From Bacteroidota bacterium (GTDB lineage: Bacteria > Bacteroidota > Bacteroidia > Chitinophagales > Chitinophagaceae): DNA of 49,675 nucleotides. Position numbers and translations under genes: made by a program. Positions 21,761 through 30,303 of this stretch are shown one piece after another; positions within the stretch are counted from its first letter, which is position 1, and every line of letters starts with the position of its first letter. The stretch is taken from contig JAFDYG010000094.1 of assembly GCA_018267545.1 (NCBI GenBank), positions 1 through 49,675 of the forward strand. The letters are read 5' to 3'. Below the pieces are notes generated by a model. The model had not been told where the DNA came from, made no database searches, and saw only the letters and a list, made by a program, of their open reading frames with translations.

Positions 21761-23326
21761 ATGAAATTTAACTTTAGCCTGAAAGGAAGACAACCCGCCG
21801 GTACACACTACACTTTCATAAAAGCGGGTGTGCCCGACGCACAATGGGAATTGTATACAGCCCTGCTGAACTTTTCCCTCAACCCTTCCAACGACTCTCT
21901 ACTATCGATCCGCACAACCATTCGCCGCAGTGACCCGGAATTGATTGCGAGCCTGGCGCTCTATTTCCGTGAACAAAACAATTTCAGCCGCCTGGCCTTC
22001 CTGCTGAGCGCAGAGCTCGCTATCCTGCAAGGCAACGACGAACGGATCGGCGCACTGGTGGCCCGCATCGTCCGCCAGGTCAGCGACCTCCCGGCATGGC
22101 TGGAGTATTTCCAGGCCGCAAAGACCGGACAAAAGCCGGGCCGTGCTGCTCAGCCGGGCCGCGCCATCCGCAAGCAGTTGAACACGCTGTTCAGCCAGCT
22201 CGACGAATACCAATTCAGCCGATATAGCAAACACCTGCAGACGGGTCTAAAACAAGCTATCTTGTCCTTACAGCCGCGTGCAGTCAACCGTGAGCAGAAG
22301 GCTTTATTTGTAAAAATCCTAAAGGAACAGTTCCCTGTCCGTTCCACCTGGGAACAGGAATGGCACGCACTGCATCAGCACCACTACGACGGCCACGAAC
22401 AGCGTCAGGTGATCCTTCGGGATAAATGGAAAGAAGGCATCTCTACATTCCGTATCGGATACACGGCCTTGCTGGACAACCTACAGCCGATGCTCTGCAC
22501 CGGCGTCAGCGGAAAAGTCCTGAAGCTGGCCGCCGAATACCTCGGCAACGCCGCAGCCGCGTCGAGGGCCAACCATTCCCCGTTGCGGATGCTGGAAGTA
22601 TACCGTTCGCTCCGCGATATGGACCAGGGCGGCGCAGTCCTGCTCATCGACGCGCTAGAGCAAGCCGTCTACCACAGCAGCTGGGCCCGCTCCGGTTTTG
22701 GAAAGAACGCCGTATCCGTCATTGCAATGGACATCAGCGACAGCATGAAACGTCCGGTTGGCGGACCTGGCAGCGCATTGCGCTTCGACATCGCCCCCTT
22801 GCTGGCCTTGTTGTGGAAGAGCCGTGGCGACCAGGTCATCACCGGCTTTATCGGCAATACATGGAAGCCTTTGGACATCTCGGGACAGCCGCCCATCGTT
22901 CCCTCGGAACAGGGCGCCCACGTCCGGCAGTATACCTATTCCGTGCTGGCGACTACCGATGAGCTTCGTCTGCGGGAAGGAGAAGCCGGCTATGCAACCA
23001 ACGCCCACCTCATCCTGCAATCCTTGCTGCGCAGAGGGCAGATCGTCGATAAGATCCTGGTCTTCACCGACAGCCGGCTATGGGATCGCCGCTCGTTTAA
23101 TCAGTCTGCGGACAGCGACCTGCATGGCGCATGGAAGGCCTATAAGCAAATGGCTCCACAGGCAAAGCTGTACCTGTTCGACCTGGCAGGCTATGGTGAC
23201 AAGTCGTTGGAGTGCCCCGAAGAAGACGTGTTCCTGATCAGCGGCTGGCAGGACCGGATCTTCGACGTGCTCCAGGCTCATGAGGAGGGCAAGAAGTCCT
23301 TTGAGCCCCTCCATAATATGCGTTAG
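21761..23326 (+). CDS. rsr: Ro60-like TROVE and vWA domain protein (Rsr-type)
   Basis: A 521-residue orthologue-like member of the Ro60/Rsr family. The first 300 residues form the helical-repeat TROVE ring that binds misfolded RNA and Y RNA. The C-terminal vWA domain has a MIDAS motif at 324 (DISDSM, D-x-S-x-S), followed by GFIGNTWKPLDI and the late VFTDSRLWD acidic site. Bacterial Rsr proteins assist 23S rRNA maturation and, with Y RNA and PNPase, RNA decay under stress; this comes from other species. The upstream 350 bases contain two structured, terminated RNA segments. The following gene is a small membrane protein. Confidence 0.9.
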   Translation: MKFNFSLKGRQPAGTHYTFIKAGVPDAQWELYTALLNFSLNPSNDSLLSIRTTIRRSDPELIASLALYFREQNNFSRLAFLLSAELAILQGNDERIGALVARIVRQVSDLPAWLEYFQAAKTGQKPGRAAQPGRAIRKQLNTLFSQLDEYQFSRYSKHLQTGLKQAILSLQPRAVNREQKALFVKILKEQFPVRSTWEQEWHALHQHHYDGHEQRQVILRDKWKEGISTFRIGYTALLDNLQPMLCTGVSGKVLKLAAEYLGNAAAASRANHSPLRMLEVYRSLRDMDQGGAVLLIDALEQAVYHSSWARSGFGKNAVSVIAMDISDSMKRPVGGPGSALRFDIAPLLALLWKSRGDQVITGFIGNTWKPLDISGQPPIVPSEQGAHVRQYTYSVLATTDELRLREGEAGYATNAHLILQSLLRRGQIVDKILVFTDSRLWDRRSFNQSADSDLHGAWKAYKQMAPQAKLYLFDLAGYGDKSLECPEEDVFLISGWQDRIFDVLQAHEEGKKSFEPLHNMR

Positions 23327-23350
23327 GCCATATTGTCAAATTTGGCTAAC
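23322..23350 (+). terminator. Weak hairpin overlapping the Ro60 stop codon
   Basis: GTTAG(g)CCA at 23322-23330 can pair with TGGCTAAC at 23343-23350 with one bulged G. There is no T-tract beyond ttg, so termination is uncertain. Confidence 0.25.
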
Positions 23351-23383
23351 TTGACGATTCAAATCAGAAAATCGTCAATATAT

Positions 23384-23929
23384 ATGGAACCTCCCTCATG
23401 GCCAGCGCGCTTTGCCCGCCTGAGACAGTTATTCTGGTTGTTCTTACTGCTGACTATCGGCTACATGATCTGGGTAAGAAATTATCTCTCTCCTCTAAGT
23501 TCTGGCGATATCGTTCAATTTGAAATTGCCAAAACGGTAAGCAAGGCCCAGACCATGATACAAGATTGGAAATTGACGGGGAAGTATGACCAGATGGTGA
23601 AGAGCACTTATTTCGCCTACATCTTCATGTTCCTCTATACGATCGCCATCGGTGTCGGCTGCCGCTTCATATCCGCTTGCACGGGCAACGAGATCATGAT
23701 CAAGGGCGGCCGGGGTTTTGCATGGCTGATACTGGTTGCCACTATCTGCGACGTCATCGAGAACATCGCCCTCTCCCATACCCTTAACGGAAATATCTCC
23801 CAGTGGAGCGTTTCCCTCGCGTACAATCTCGCACGAGTCAAGTTCTCGATCGTCATCGTTTGCCTGCTTTTCATGATCGCCTGTTTCCTTTATTGGGGCA
23901 TCAACAAGCTGACAGGAGAGGAGGAATAA
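23384..23929 (+). CDS. Membrane protein of unknown function
   Basis: A protein of 181 residues from ATG 23384 (MEPPSWPARF); the TTG at 23333 would add 17 residues without conserved features. Four hydrophobic segments are visible: LFWLFLLLTIGYMIWV near 16-32, AYIFMFLYTIAIGVGCRF near 78-95, FAWLILVATICDVIENIAL near 110-128 and IVIVCLLFMIACFLYWGI near 155-172. Short loops and an acidic C-terminus (TGEEE) complete it. No family recognised. It stands between the Ro60 gene and the polysaccharide locus and may be independent of both. Confidence 0.7.
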   Translation: MEPPSWPARFARLRQLFWLFLLLTIGYMIWVRNYLSPLSSGDIVQFEIAKTVSKAQTMIQDWKLTGKYDQMVKSTYFAYIFMFLYTIAIGVGCRFISACTGNEIMIKGGRGFAWLILVATICDVIENIALSHTLNGNISQWSVSLAYNLARVKFSIVIVCLLFMIACFLYWGINKLTGEEE

Positions 23930-24020
23930 GGCCTCCATCACCCGGTAAAGAAGGGGGCATAACGCTAGTAAATTCCTGCAAATCAACGCGACATAAAATT
24001 TATTTGAAATTAAAATCGCT

Positions 24021-24028
24021 TATATTTG
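24021..24028 (+). promoter_or_regulatory. Consensus -7 box of the polysaccharide operon
   Basis: TATATTTG matches TAnnTTTG. A TTTG at 24003-24006 lies upstream with a somewhat short spacing of about 14 bases. It is the best promoter candidate for the operon beginning at 24345. Confidence 0.55.
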
Positions 24029-24188
24029 TAGCAAGAGGGTATAAAGGGTTATTAAATAATAATTTGTAATCGGACGTACAATAAAACCTGGAAAAACTTG
24101 TTTTTTGTCGCGAGAGCCTTCAGCATCTTAAATTATATATTCTTGTGAAGAATCGGGTTGTTCGATCTATTGTCAATAATGGATTTGG

Positions 24189-24231
24189 AAGGGTATAGTC
24201 AGCAGTCGAAAGAGTGCTCGCCTATACCCTT
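24189..24231 (+). promoter_or_regulatory. Long stem-loop in operon leader, possible antitermination target
   Basis: AAGGGTATAG (24189-24198) pairs perfectly with CTATACCCTT (24222-24231). Inside, AGCA (24201-24204) can pair with TGCT (24215-24218). Only TTTG follows, so it is not a full intrinsic terminator. It lies 114 bases before the UpxY-like gene. In Bacteroides, UpxY proteins act on the leader of their own capsule operon. Confidence 0.5.
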
Positions 24232-24344
24232 TGTCATTGATAGAGGGGTATGTTGTCGTTGATCGAGGCTATGAAAGGGGTGAATTGAAAATATTTGATA
24301 ATCAAACAGTTGCAAGATTTTTATGTGACTGAGAGGGCGAAGCT

Positions 24345-24851
24345 ATGTCTATGGGGTCAAAGGTTTGGTATGCCGTTTACACACGGCCGCGCTGGGAAAA
24401 GAAAGTATACAGCCTGCTGACCGACGAGGGGCTGGAAGCCTATTGCCCCCTCAACAGAGTGCGAAAGAAGTGGAGCGACCGGATCAAATGGGTAGAAGAA
24501 CCCTTGTTCAAATCCTACGTGTTCGTCAAGATCGCAGAGGAAGATCAAACAAGGGTCAGGATGGTTAACGGGATAGTGAATTTTGTATATTGGCTGGGCA
24601 AGCCAGCCGTCGTAAAGGAAAAGGAAATCGAGACCATCCGCAAGTTCCTGAATGACTATGACGAAGTGTGGGCGGAACCGCTGGGCTTGCGAACCGATAC
24701 AAAAGTGACGATCCGCCAGGGCGCCCTGATGGACAAGGAAGCAAGAGTGATGAAGGTGCTGAACAACAAGGTGAGGGTGGTGATCGAAAGCATCGGCTAT
24801 TCGCTGGTGGCCGTGATCGACAAGTCGAATGTGACCGTTGTCCGAAAATAG
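24345..24851 (+). CDS. UpxY-family NusG-like transcription antiterminator
   Basis: A 168-residue NusG paralogue. The N-terminal NGN domain starts KVWYAVYTRPRWEKKVYSLL, with the typical YCPLNRVRKKWSDR and LFKSYVFVKI. A C-terminal KOW domain at about 115-168 includes TDTKVTIRQGALMDKEARV and VVIESIGYSLVAVID. UpxY proteins of Bacteroides capsule loci prevent early termination in the operon leader. Being the first gene after a 310-base leader with a stem-loop supports the same role for this operon of more than 25 kb. ATG 24345 or 24351 are equally possible starts. No UpxZ-like inhibitor gene is seen. Confidence 0.92.
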   Translation: MSMGSKVWYAVYTRPRWEKKVYSLLTDEGLEAYCPLNRVRKKWSDRIKWVEEPLFKSYVFVKIAEEDQTRVRMVNGIVNFVYWLGKPAVVKEKEIETIRKFLNDYDEVWAEPLGLRTDTKVTIRQGALMDKEARVMKVLNNKVRVVIESIGYSLVAVIDKSNVTVVRK

Positions 24852-24881
24852 ATTTATTCTAAAGATAATATCGCTGGACTC

Positions 24882-25730
24882 ATGCAAATCGTATCTCCTT
24901 TAAAAGCCATTTTTTTCTGTGTTACGGCCCTTGTGCTGGCTTCGGTGACCCTCTGCTCCTGCGGCGATACCCGGCAGCTCGTTTATATGCAGGGAAAATT
25001 CGACACGGCTAAGCTGAGCCAGGTAACGATACCCGAACCCGTCATCCAGAAGGGGGACCTGATCAGCATCGTCGTATACAGCGACAACCCCGCCGCAACC
25101 GCCCTATATAACCAGTTTGTGATTGCAGGCGCCGGCAGCACTTCGGGCTCCAATACCAACCCTGGCGGCGGCACCGGCTCGCAAAGCGGCATCACCTCCA
25201 CTCCTGCCGCATCCTCCCCCGGCTACCTCGTCGACGAAATGGGAAATATCGAGTTTCAGGGTCTCGGTCTCTTACACATCGCCGGCCTCACCCGTATGCA
25301 GCTGAAAGAACTCCTGGATTCGAAATTGAAAGAATTTCTAAAGAACCCCTACTACAGCATCCGTTTCCTCAACTACCGCTTCACCATACTGGGTGAAGTG
25401 ACCCGCCCCGGGATTTACAATATACCCGGAGAACACCTTTCTCTAATGGAGGCACTGGGCCTTGCCGGTGACCTGACCTTTTATGGCCGCAGGGACAATG
25501 TCCTCATCATGCGCGAAGCCAATGGCGTCAGGACCTACGAACGGCTGGACCTCAGGAAGCCCGAGATCATGGCATCCCCCTATTACTACCTGCAGCAAAA
25601 CGACGTCGTACTCGTAGAGCCTACCAAAAGGAAAGTGGCCGCCAACGACCAGGTCACCGCCCGCAATGTTACGCTCGCCGCTACGATCGTCTCCACCATC
25701 GCCATCATTTACAGCATTTTTAGAAAATAA
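24882..25730 (+). CDS. wza: Polysaccharide export outer-membrane lipoprotein (Wza/OPX family)
   Basis: A 282-residue OPX protein that forms the outer-membrane exit channel for the polysaccharide. The signal peptide ends in a lipobox L-C-S-C with Cys at 27. The polysaccharide export sequence begins at PVIQKGDLISIVVYSDNP. It is interrupted by a Gly/Ser/Thr-rich insertion of about 30 residues (85-117), then resumes at YLVDEMGNIEFQGLG. An SLBB domain follows (TILGEVTRPGIYNIPGEHLS). A hydrophobic C-terminal segment (LAATIVSTIAIIYSIF) could be an additional anchor, as in Bacteroidota OPX proteins. It lies upstream of its co-polymerase partner with a gap of 15 bases. Confidence 0.92.
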   Translation: MQIVSPLKAIFFCVTALVLASVTLCSCGDTRQLVYMQGKFDTAKLSQVTIPEPVIQKGDLISIVVYSDNPAATALYNQFVIAGAGSTSGSNTNPGGGTGSQSGITSTPAASSPGYLVDEMGNIEFQGLGLLHIAGLTRMQLKELLDSKLKEFLKNPYYSIRFLNYRFTILGEVTRPGIYNIPGEHLSLMEALGLAGDLTFYGRRDNVLIMREANGVRTYERLDLRKPEIMASPYYYLQQNDVVLVEPTKRKVAANDQVTARNVTLAATIVSTIAIIYSIFRK

Positions 25731-25745
25731 CCAGCTAGCACTCTC

Positions 25746-28169
25746 ATGACTGAAAATATTAACGACCTGATAAGCTACGACAACGTAAAGTCGAATCGTT
25801 GGACCATGGCGCCCAGGGAGTTTCTTTACAAGTACCTGCACTACTTGCCATTTGTCATCTTATGCCTGGCCATCTCCGTTGCATTGGCCTATATAAAGAT
25901 CCGCTATTCGACACAGCTCTTCCGCGTCGAATCTTCCATGCTGATCAAAAACGACGATAACGGCTCCGCTTCTAAGGACGAGAAGTTTCAGCAGTTGCTG
26001 ATGACGAAGAATGTCACCAATCTGAGCAACGAGATGACCCTGCTCCGGTCCAGCCCAGTGCTGGAGAGAGTAGTCAAGGACCTGGGTCTGCAGGTCCGCT
26101 ATTACAATAAGGGAAGCGTAAGGACCAGCTATATCTACCCCGACCCTCCCTTCTCCCTGGAACTGCTGCACCAGGTCGACACGGCCGCAGCCTTCGGCTG
26201 TAAGGTGGTCGTCGTCAACGAGCACCAGTTTATGCTGGGCGAGGCCAAGACGCTGTATACCTTCGGCCAGGAGATCCAGAGCGGCGGCAACCGTTTCCGT
26301 CTCCTGCGTAATGTCGGAATAGCCCTCGACGCATTCAAGAGCATGATCTTCGAGGTCGTCAAGGTGCCGGTGAGCGATGTCGCGAGGGAGTTTTCGGGCA
26401 GCCTGCGAATTGCTCAGCCGAATACGGAGTCTACCATCCTGGCGCTGACCTTCGAAAGCGAGAACAGCCACCTCGGCAACGATATTCTGAATACCCTGAT
26501 GGCAGTCTACGATACCCTGATGGTGGAAGACCGAAACCGGGTCGCCAGCAATACACTTCGCTTTATCAACGACCGTCTCTATGAGCTGGACGATACCCTG
26601 CGGGGCGTAGAAGGAAACCTGCGGAACTTCAAGGCGGAAAACCAGGTATTCGACATCAGTGAACAGTCGAAGGTCTACCTCGATAAGATGGGGGAGAACG
26701 GCAAGCAAAGGACGGAGATCGAAGTAAAGATCGGGATCGTCGATTACCTGATGAAGTATATCTCCGACCAGAAGAATGTCCACGAGCTGGTGCCGACGAA
26801 CCTGGGCATCGAAGAACCCGCCCTGATGCAGTTGGTCTCCGAGTACAACAAGATGACGCTCGAACGAGATAATAATCTAAAGACCACTTCTCCCAACAAC
26901 GGCTTGATCGTGGGAATGGACAATGCGCTGGACAAGCTCCGCCGCGATATCTACGAAGCCCTCTCGAGCGTCAAGCACGCCTACGGTATCGCATCGGGCA
27001 GCCTGGACGTGCAGGACCGGAAGATGCACGACTACCTGACCTCGCTGCCGGGCAAGTCCATGCAGCTCCTGACAAAGGAACGCCGTCAAAAGATCCTGGA
27101 AGAACTATACTCCCTATTGCTGCAAAAGAGACTCGAAATATCCCTGTCCTCCGCTTCTACCATTTCCAATTCGAAAGTGATAGAGCCGGCCCGGGGAGAA
27201 GGAACGATGACGAGCCCTGACGGCAAAAAGATCTACGTCTTTTATTTCCTCATCGGCCTGGTCGTCCCCGTCGGTATCATCGCCATCCGCGAGCTGCTCC
27301 AGGATAAGGTAAGCGGCCGCGCGGACGTAGAGAAATTTACCGCCGCCCCCATCCTGGGCGAGATCGGACACTCCACGTCGGAACAGTCGCTGGTCGTGAT
27401 GCGCAACAGCCGCCGCCTGGTGGCTGAACAATTCCGAGTCATCCGGACGAACCTCCAATATATCATCGCCAAAAAGGAACGGCCGGTCATTATGGTGACC
27501 TCCTCGTTCAGCGGCGAGGGAAAATCTTTTATCAGTACAAATATTGGAGCCGTAATGGCGTTATCTGGGAAGAAGACAGTTATCATGGAATTCGACATTC
27601 GCAAACCCAAGATCGTATCGGGCCTCGACCTTAAACGGAAGATGGGGATCACCAACTATATCATCGGCAAAGCTTCGTTCAACGACCTGCTGGTAAAGGT
27701 GGAAGGAGTCGATGACCTGTACGTAATCCCTTGCGGACCGATTCCGCCGAACCCTGCCGAGCTCCTCCTGGATAAGAAACTGGACGAGCTGATGCAGGAA
27801 GTCATGGAGAACTTCGAGGCCGTAATCATGGATACGGCTCCGATCGGTCTGGTTAGTGACGCCGCTACCCTGTCGCATTATGCCGACTGTACCCTATACG
27901 TCGTAAGAGAAGGCTATACCTTCCGCAATCAGATGCGGATGGTAGAAGAGCTGTACCAGAGCAAGAAGCTCAAGAGCCTTTGCCTGGTATTGAATGATGT
28001 CAACAAAGAAGGCGGCTATTATGGAAGCTACTACTATGGCCGCGGCGGCGGCTACTATGGCGGATACGGCTATGGCGCCAACTCCGGATATTTCGAAGAC
28101 GAGAAAAAGAAGGGCAAGAGGACGCTCGGCCAACGCCTGGGCAGCCTCCGGAAGAAAATATTCGGCTGA
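25746..28169 (+). CDS. wzc: Wzc-type polysaccharide co-polymerase / BY-kinase
   Basis: An 807-residue inner-membrane protein controlling polysaccharide chain assembly and export. The Wzz-like periplasmic domain is bounded by membrane segments near 35-55 (FVILCLAISVALAYI) and 498-516 (VFYFLIGLVVPVGIIAI). It contains coiled-coil segments (about 260-310). The cytoplasmic BY-kinase domain has Walker A TSSFSGEGKSFISTN near 584, Walker A' VIMEFDIRKPKI, and Walker B VIMDTAPIG near 690. A Tyr/Gly cluster (about 755-783, with YYGSYYYGRGGG) forms the autophosphorylation tail. It is complete. Its pairing with an ABC exporter is noted in the findings. Confidence 0.94.
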   Translation: MTENINDLISYDNVKSNRWTMAPREFLYKYLHYLPFVILCLAISVALAYIKIRYSTQLFRVESSMLIKNDDNGSASKDEKFQQLLMTKNVTNLSNEMTLLRSSPVLERVVKDLGLQVRYYNKGSVRTSYIYPDPPFSLELLHQVDTAAAFGCKVVVVNEHQFMLGEAKTLYTFGQEIQSGGNRFRLLRNVGIALDAFKSMIFEVVKVPVSDVAREFSGSLRIAQPNTESTILALTFESENSHLGNDILNTLMAVYDTLMVEDRNRVASNTLRFINDRLYELDDTLRGVEGNLRNFKAENQVFDISEQSKVYLDKMGENGKQRTEIEVKIGIVDYLMKYISDQKNVHELVPTNLGIEEPALMQLVSEYNKMTLERDNNLKTTSPNNGLIVGMDNALDKLRRDIYEALSSVKHAYGIASGSLDVQDRKMHDYLTSLPGKSMQLLTKERRQKILEELYSLLLQKRLEISLSSASTISNSKVIEPARGEGTMTSPDGKKIYVFYFLIGLVVPVGIIAIRELLQDKVSGRADVEKFTAAPILGEIGHSTSEQSLVVMRNSRRLVAEQFRVIRTNLQYIIAKKERPVIMVTSSFSGEGKSFISTNIGAVMALSGKKTVIMEFDIRKPKIVSGLDLKRKMGITNYIIGKASFNDLLVKVEGVDDLYVIPCGPIPPNPAELLLDKKLDELMQEVMENFEAVIMDTAPIGLVSDAATLSHYADCTLYVVREGYTFRNQMRMVEELYQSKKLKSLCLVLNDVNKEGGYYGSYYYGRGGGYYGGYGYGANSGYFEDEKKKGKRTLGQRLGSLRKKIFG

Positions 28170-28198
28170 TTTCCAATTGATCCTAGAAACTCAAATAA

Positions 28199-29050
28199 AT
28201 GACTGAGCAAAGCAACACTGTCCAAGCCGAACTGATCATTGAGCCAGGACGGACCGAGAAAAACTACTGGAACGATCTCTGGCGTTTTCGTGAACTTTTT
28301 ATCATACTGAGCTGGAAAGACATCAAGGTCCGGTACAAACAAACCGTCATCGGCGCCGCATGGGGAGTGATCAGGCCGTTGCTGACGATGGTGATTTTTA
28401 CATTTGTCTTCGGAAGGCTCGGTAACCTGGATAAAGGCAGCACCATTCCCTATCCCATCCTCGTCTTTGCGGGCCTGCTGCCCTGGCAGTTCTTTGCCTC
28501 TGCTCTTTCTGACTCCAGCAATAGCCTGGTCACCAATACCAATCTTATTACCAAGGTCTATTTTCCCCGGCTGATCATTCCGGCCAGCTCTATCATCGTG
28601 AGTCTCGTGGACCTGGGTATCAGTTTCCTGCTGTTGGTAGTGGTCATGTTCATTTTCAAATTCGTCCCACCCATACAAATTCTCCTGCTTCCCCTCTTTA
28701 CGATAATGGCGTTTCTGATCTCCTTCGGCGCAGGCCTTTACATCACCGCACTGAACGTAAAATACCGGGACTTCCGGTACGTCGTACCCTTTATCGTCCA
28801 GTTGGGAATTTATGTCACTCCCGTAGGCTATAGCAGCGCCATCATCGCTCAGAAGTACTCCGAAAAGATCCGCTTCTGGTTCTCGCTGAACCCGATGGTC
28901 GGTGTGATCGACGGGTTCCGCTGGTGCATCACCGGCGAACCCATCTATATGCCGGGATTCCTCCTTTCATCCGTCGTTATCCTACTATTCCTGTGGCTGG
29001 GCATCACCTACTTCAGGAGCACAGAAAAATCATTCGCCGATAATATCTAA
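28199..29050 (+). CDS. wzm: ABC-2 polysaccharide transporter permease (Wzm)
   Basis: A 283-residue permease of the ABC-2 type that moves lipid-linked polysaccharide across the inner membrane. The amphipathic start FRELFIILSWKDIKVRYKQT precedes six hydrophobic segments. They include LTMVIFTFVFGRL, FAGLLPWQFFASAL, DLGISFLLLVVVMFIF, LPLFTIMAFLISFGAGLYI, IVQLGIYVTPVGY and LSSVVILLFLWLGITYF. The N-P-M-V-G-V-I-D-G-F-R motif is typical for Wzm. It is followed after 3 bases by its ATPase partner. The gene is complete and identity is clear. Confidence 0.95.
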   Translation: MTEQSNTVQAELIIEPGRTEKNYWNDLWRFRELFIILSWKDIKVRYKQTVIGAAWGVIRPLLTMVIFTFVFGRLGNLDKGSTIPYPILVFAGLLPWQFFASALSDSSNSLVTNTNLITKVYFPRLIIPASSIIVSLVDLGISFLLLVVVMFIFKFVPPIQILLLPLFTIMAFLISFGAGLYITALNVKYRDFRYVVPFIVQLGIYVTPVGYSSAIIAQKYSEKIRFWFSLNPMVGVIDGFRWCITGEPIYMPGFLLSSVVILLFLWLGITYFRSTEKSFADNI

Positions 29051-29053
29051 GAA

Positions 29054-30295
29054 ATGCCCCTTCCAGTCATAAAAGCAGAAAATCTTTCGAAGAACTTCGT
29101 CATCGCGCACGAGGCCCCGGAACGTTATCAATCCCTTCGGGATGTCATTGCCAAGAAGGCCGGCAATCTCCTGGGCCAGGGTAAGAAAAAAAGCACCACC
29201 AAGGAAGAGTTCTTCGCCCTCAAAGACGTCAGCTTCGACATCCATGCCGGTGACCGCGTCGGGATCATCGGCCGCAACGGAGCCGGCAAGAGTACGCTGC
29301 TAAAGCTGCTCAGCCGGATCATGGAACCGAGCAGCGGCCGTATCACCATGCGGGGAAGAGTAGCGAGCCTGCTGGAGGTAGGTACCGGCTTTCACCCCGA
29401 GCTTACGGGCCGCGAGAACATATTTTTAAATGGCGCCATCCTCGGGATGAGCCGGAACGAAATCCGCCGCAAGTTCGACGAGATCGTCGACTTCGCAGAG
29501 GTCGAAAAATTCCTCGATACCCCCGTCAAACGATATAGCAGCGGTATGTACGTGCGTCTCGCCTTTGCCGTAGCCGCACACCTGGAGCCCGAAATCCTGA
29601 TCGTGGACGAGGTCCTGGCGGTTGGAGACGCCCAGTTCCAGAAGAAATGCCTCGGCAAGATGGAAGACGTCAGCAAGAATGAAGGCCGGACGGTCTTGTT
29701 CGTAAGCCATAACATGGGTGTCATCGCCCAGCTGTGTCAAAAGGCGATCCTCCTGAAACAAGGCCAGGTAGTCAGCTACGACAGCGCATTCAACGTCATC
29801 AATAGCTATATAGCCATGGACCAGGCCGGTACCAACGTGTACCTGCCCAGCGACGACACCGCCCGCCGGAAAGAAAACTTCTTCACCCGCATCGCCAGCG
29901 AAAACGAGAAGGGAGAAGGCGCGACCGACTATTCCTTCGATGACGGCATCGTACTGGACTTCCGGTTCTCGCTAAAGGTAAGGACGTCCAATCTGCAAAT
30001 CGGCATCGGTATCAACGACAAGCTCCAGAACCGGATCTTTACGGTCCTGAAGCCGATCGACTTCTTCCGCCAGAACGGCTCGAATGAATACGTCGGTAAG
30101 GTCAAGCTGCCTGCGCGCATCATCGCCCCCAATATCTACTCCTTCGCCTGCGCCATATGGACCCGGGAAGGACACGTATATGACTACGTAGATAACGTCT
30201 GTCCGGTGAAGATTCACGACAACGGCACCAACCTCGCCCTCTACGAAGGCATCGACTACGGCAGCGTGATCGTCGACGCAGAATGGTTCAGCTAA
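29054..30295 (+). CDS. wzt: ABC polysaccharide transporter ATPase with C-terminal carbohydrate-binding domain (Wzt)
   Basis: A 413-residue ATPase. The nucleotide-binding domain (about 1-245) has Walker A GRNGAGKSTLL (near 73), a Q-loop region FHPELTGRENIFLNG, signature RYSSGMYVRLAFAV, Walker B ILIVDEVLAVGD and switch His SHNMG. From about 270 to 413 there is a beta-rich Wzt_C-like domain (ending VIVDAEWFS), which in O-antigen exporters recognises the chain terminus. This predicts export of a full-length, end-modified chain. It pairs with the preceding permease. The downstream acetyltransferase and methyltransferases could make the terminating modification; that is inference. Confidence 0.94.
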   Translation: MPLPVIKAENLSKNFVIAHEAPERYQSLRDVIAKKAGNLLGQGKKKSTTKEEFFALKDVSFDIHAGDRVGIIGRNGAGKSTLLKLLSRIMEPSSGRITMRGRVASLLEVGTGFHPELTGRENIFLNGAILGMSRNEIRRKFDEIVDFAEVEKFLDTPVKRYSSGMYVRLAFAVAAHLEPEILIVDEVLAVGDAQFQKKCLGKMEDVSKNEGRTVLFVSHNMGVIAQLCQKAILLKQGQVVSYDSAFNVINSYIAMDQAGTNVYLPSDDTARRKENFFTRIASENEKGEGATDYSFDDGIVLDFRFSLKVRTSNLQIGIGINDKLQNRIFTVLKPIDFFRQNGSNEYVGKVKLPARIIAPNIYSFACAIWTREGHVYDYVDNVCPVKIHDNGTNLALYEGIDYGSVIVDAEWFS

Positions 30296-30303
30296 ATTAG
30301 ACT

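Larger units (their letters stand above)
23930..24344 (+). other. Long intergenic region / leader of the polysaccharide operon
   Basis: 415 bases without a supported gene. It holds a TAnnTTTG box (24021-24028) and a large stem-loop (24189-24231), then AT-rich sequence up to the antiterminator ATG. If transcription starts near 24035 the untranslated leader is about 310 bases, long enough for antitermination control. Nothing else was recognised. Confidence 0.6.

Noticed and set aside
25860-26783. 307-residue minus-strand frame opposite wzc
   Set aside because: It lies entirely inside the well-supported wzc gene, has no recognisable domain, and is an antisense shadow caused by codon bias.
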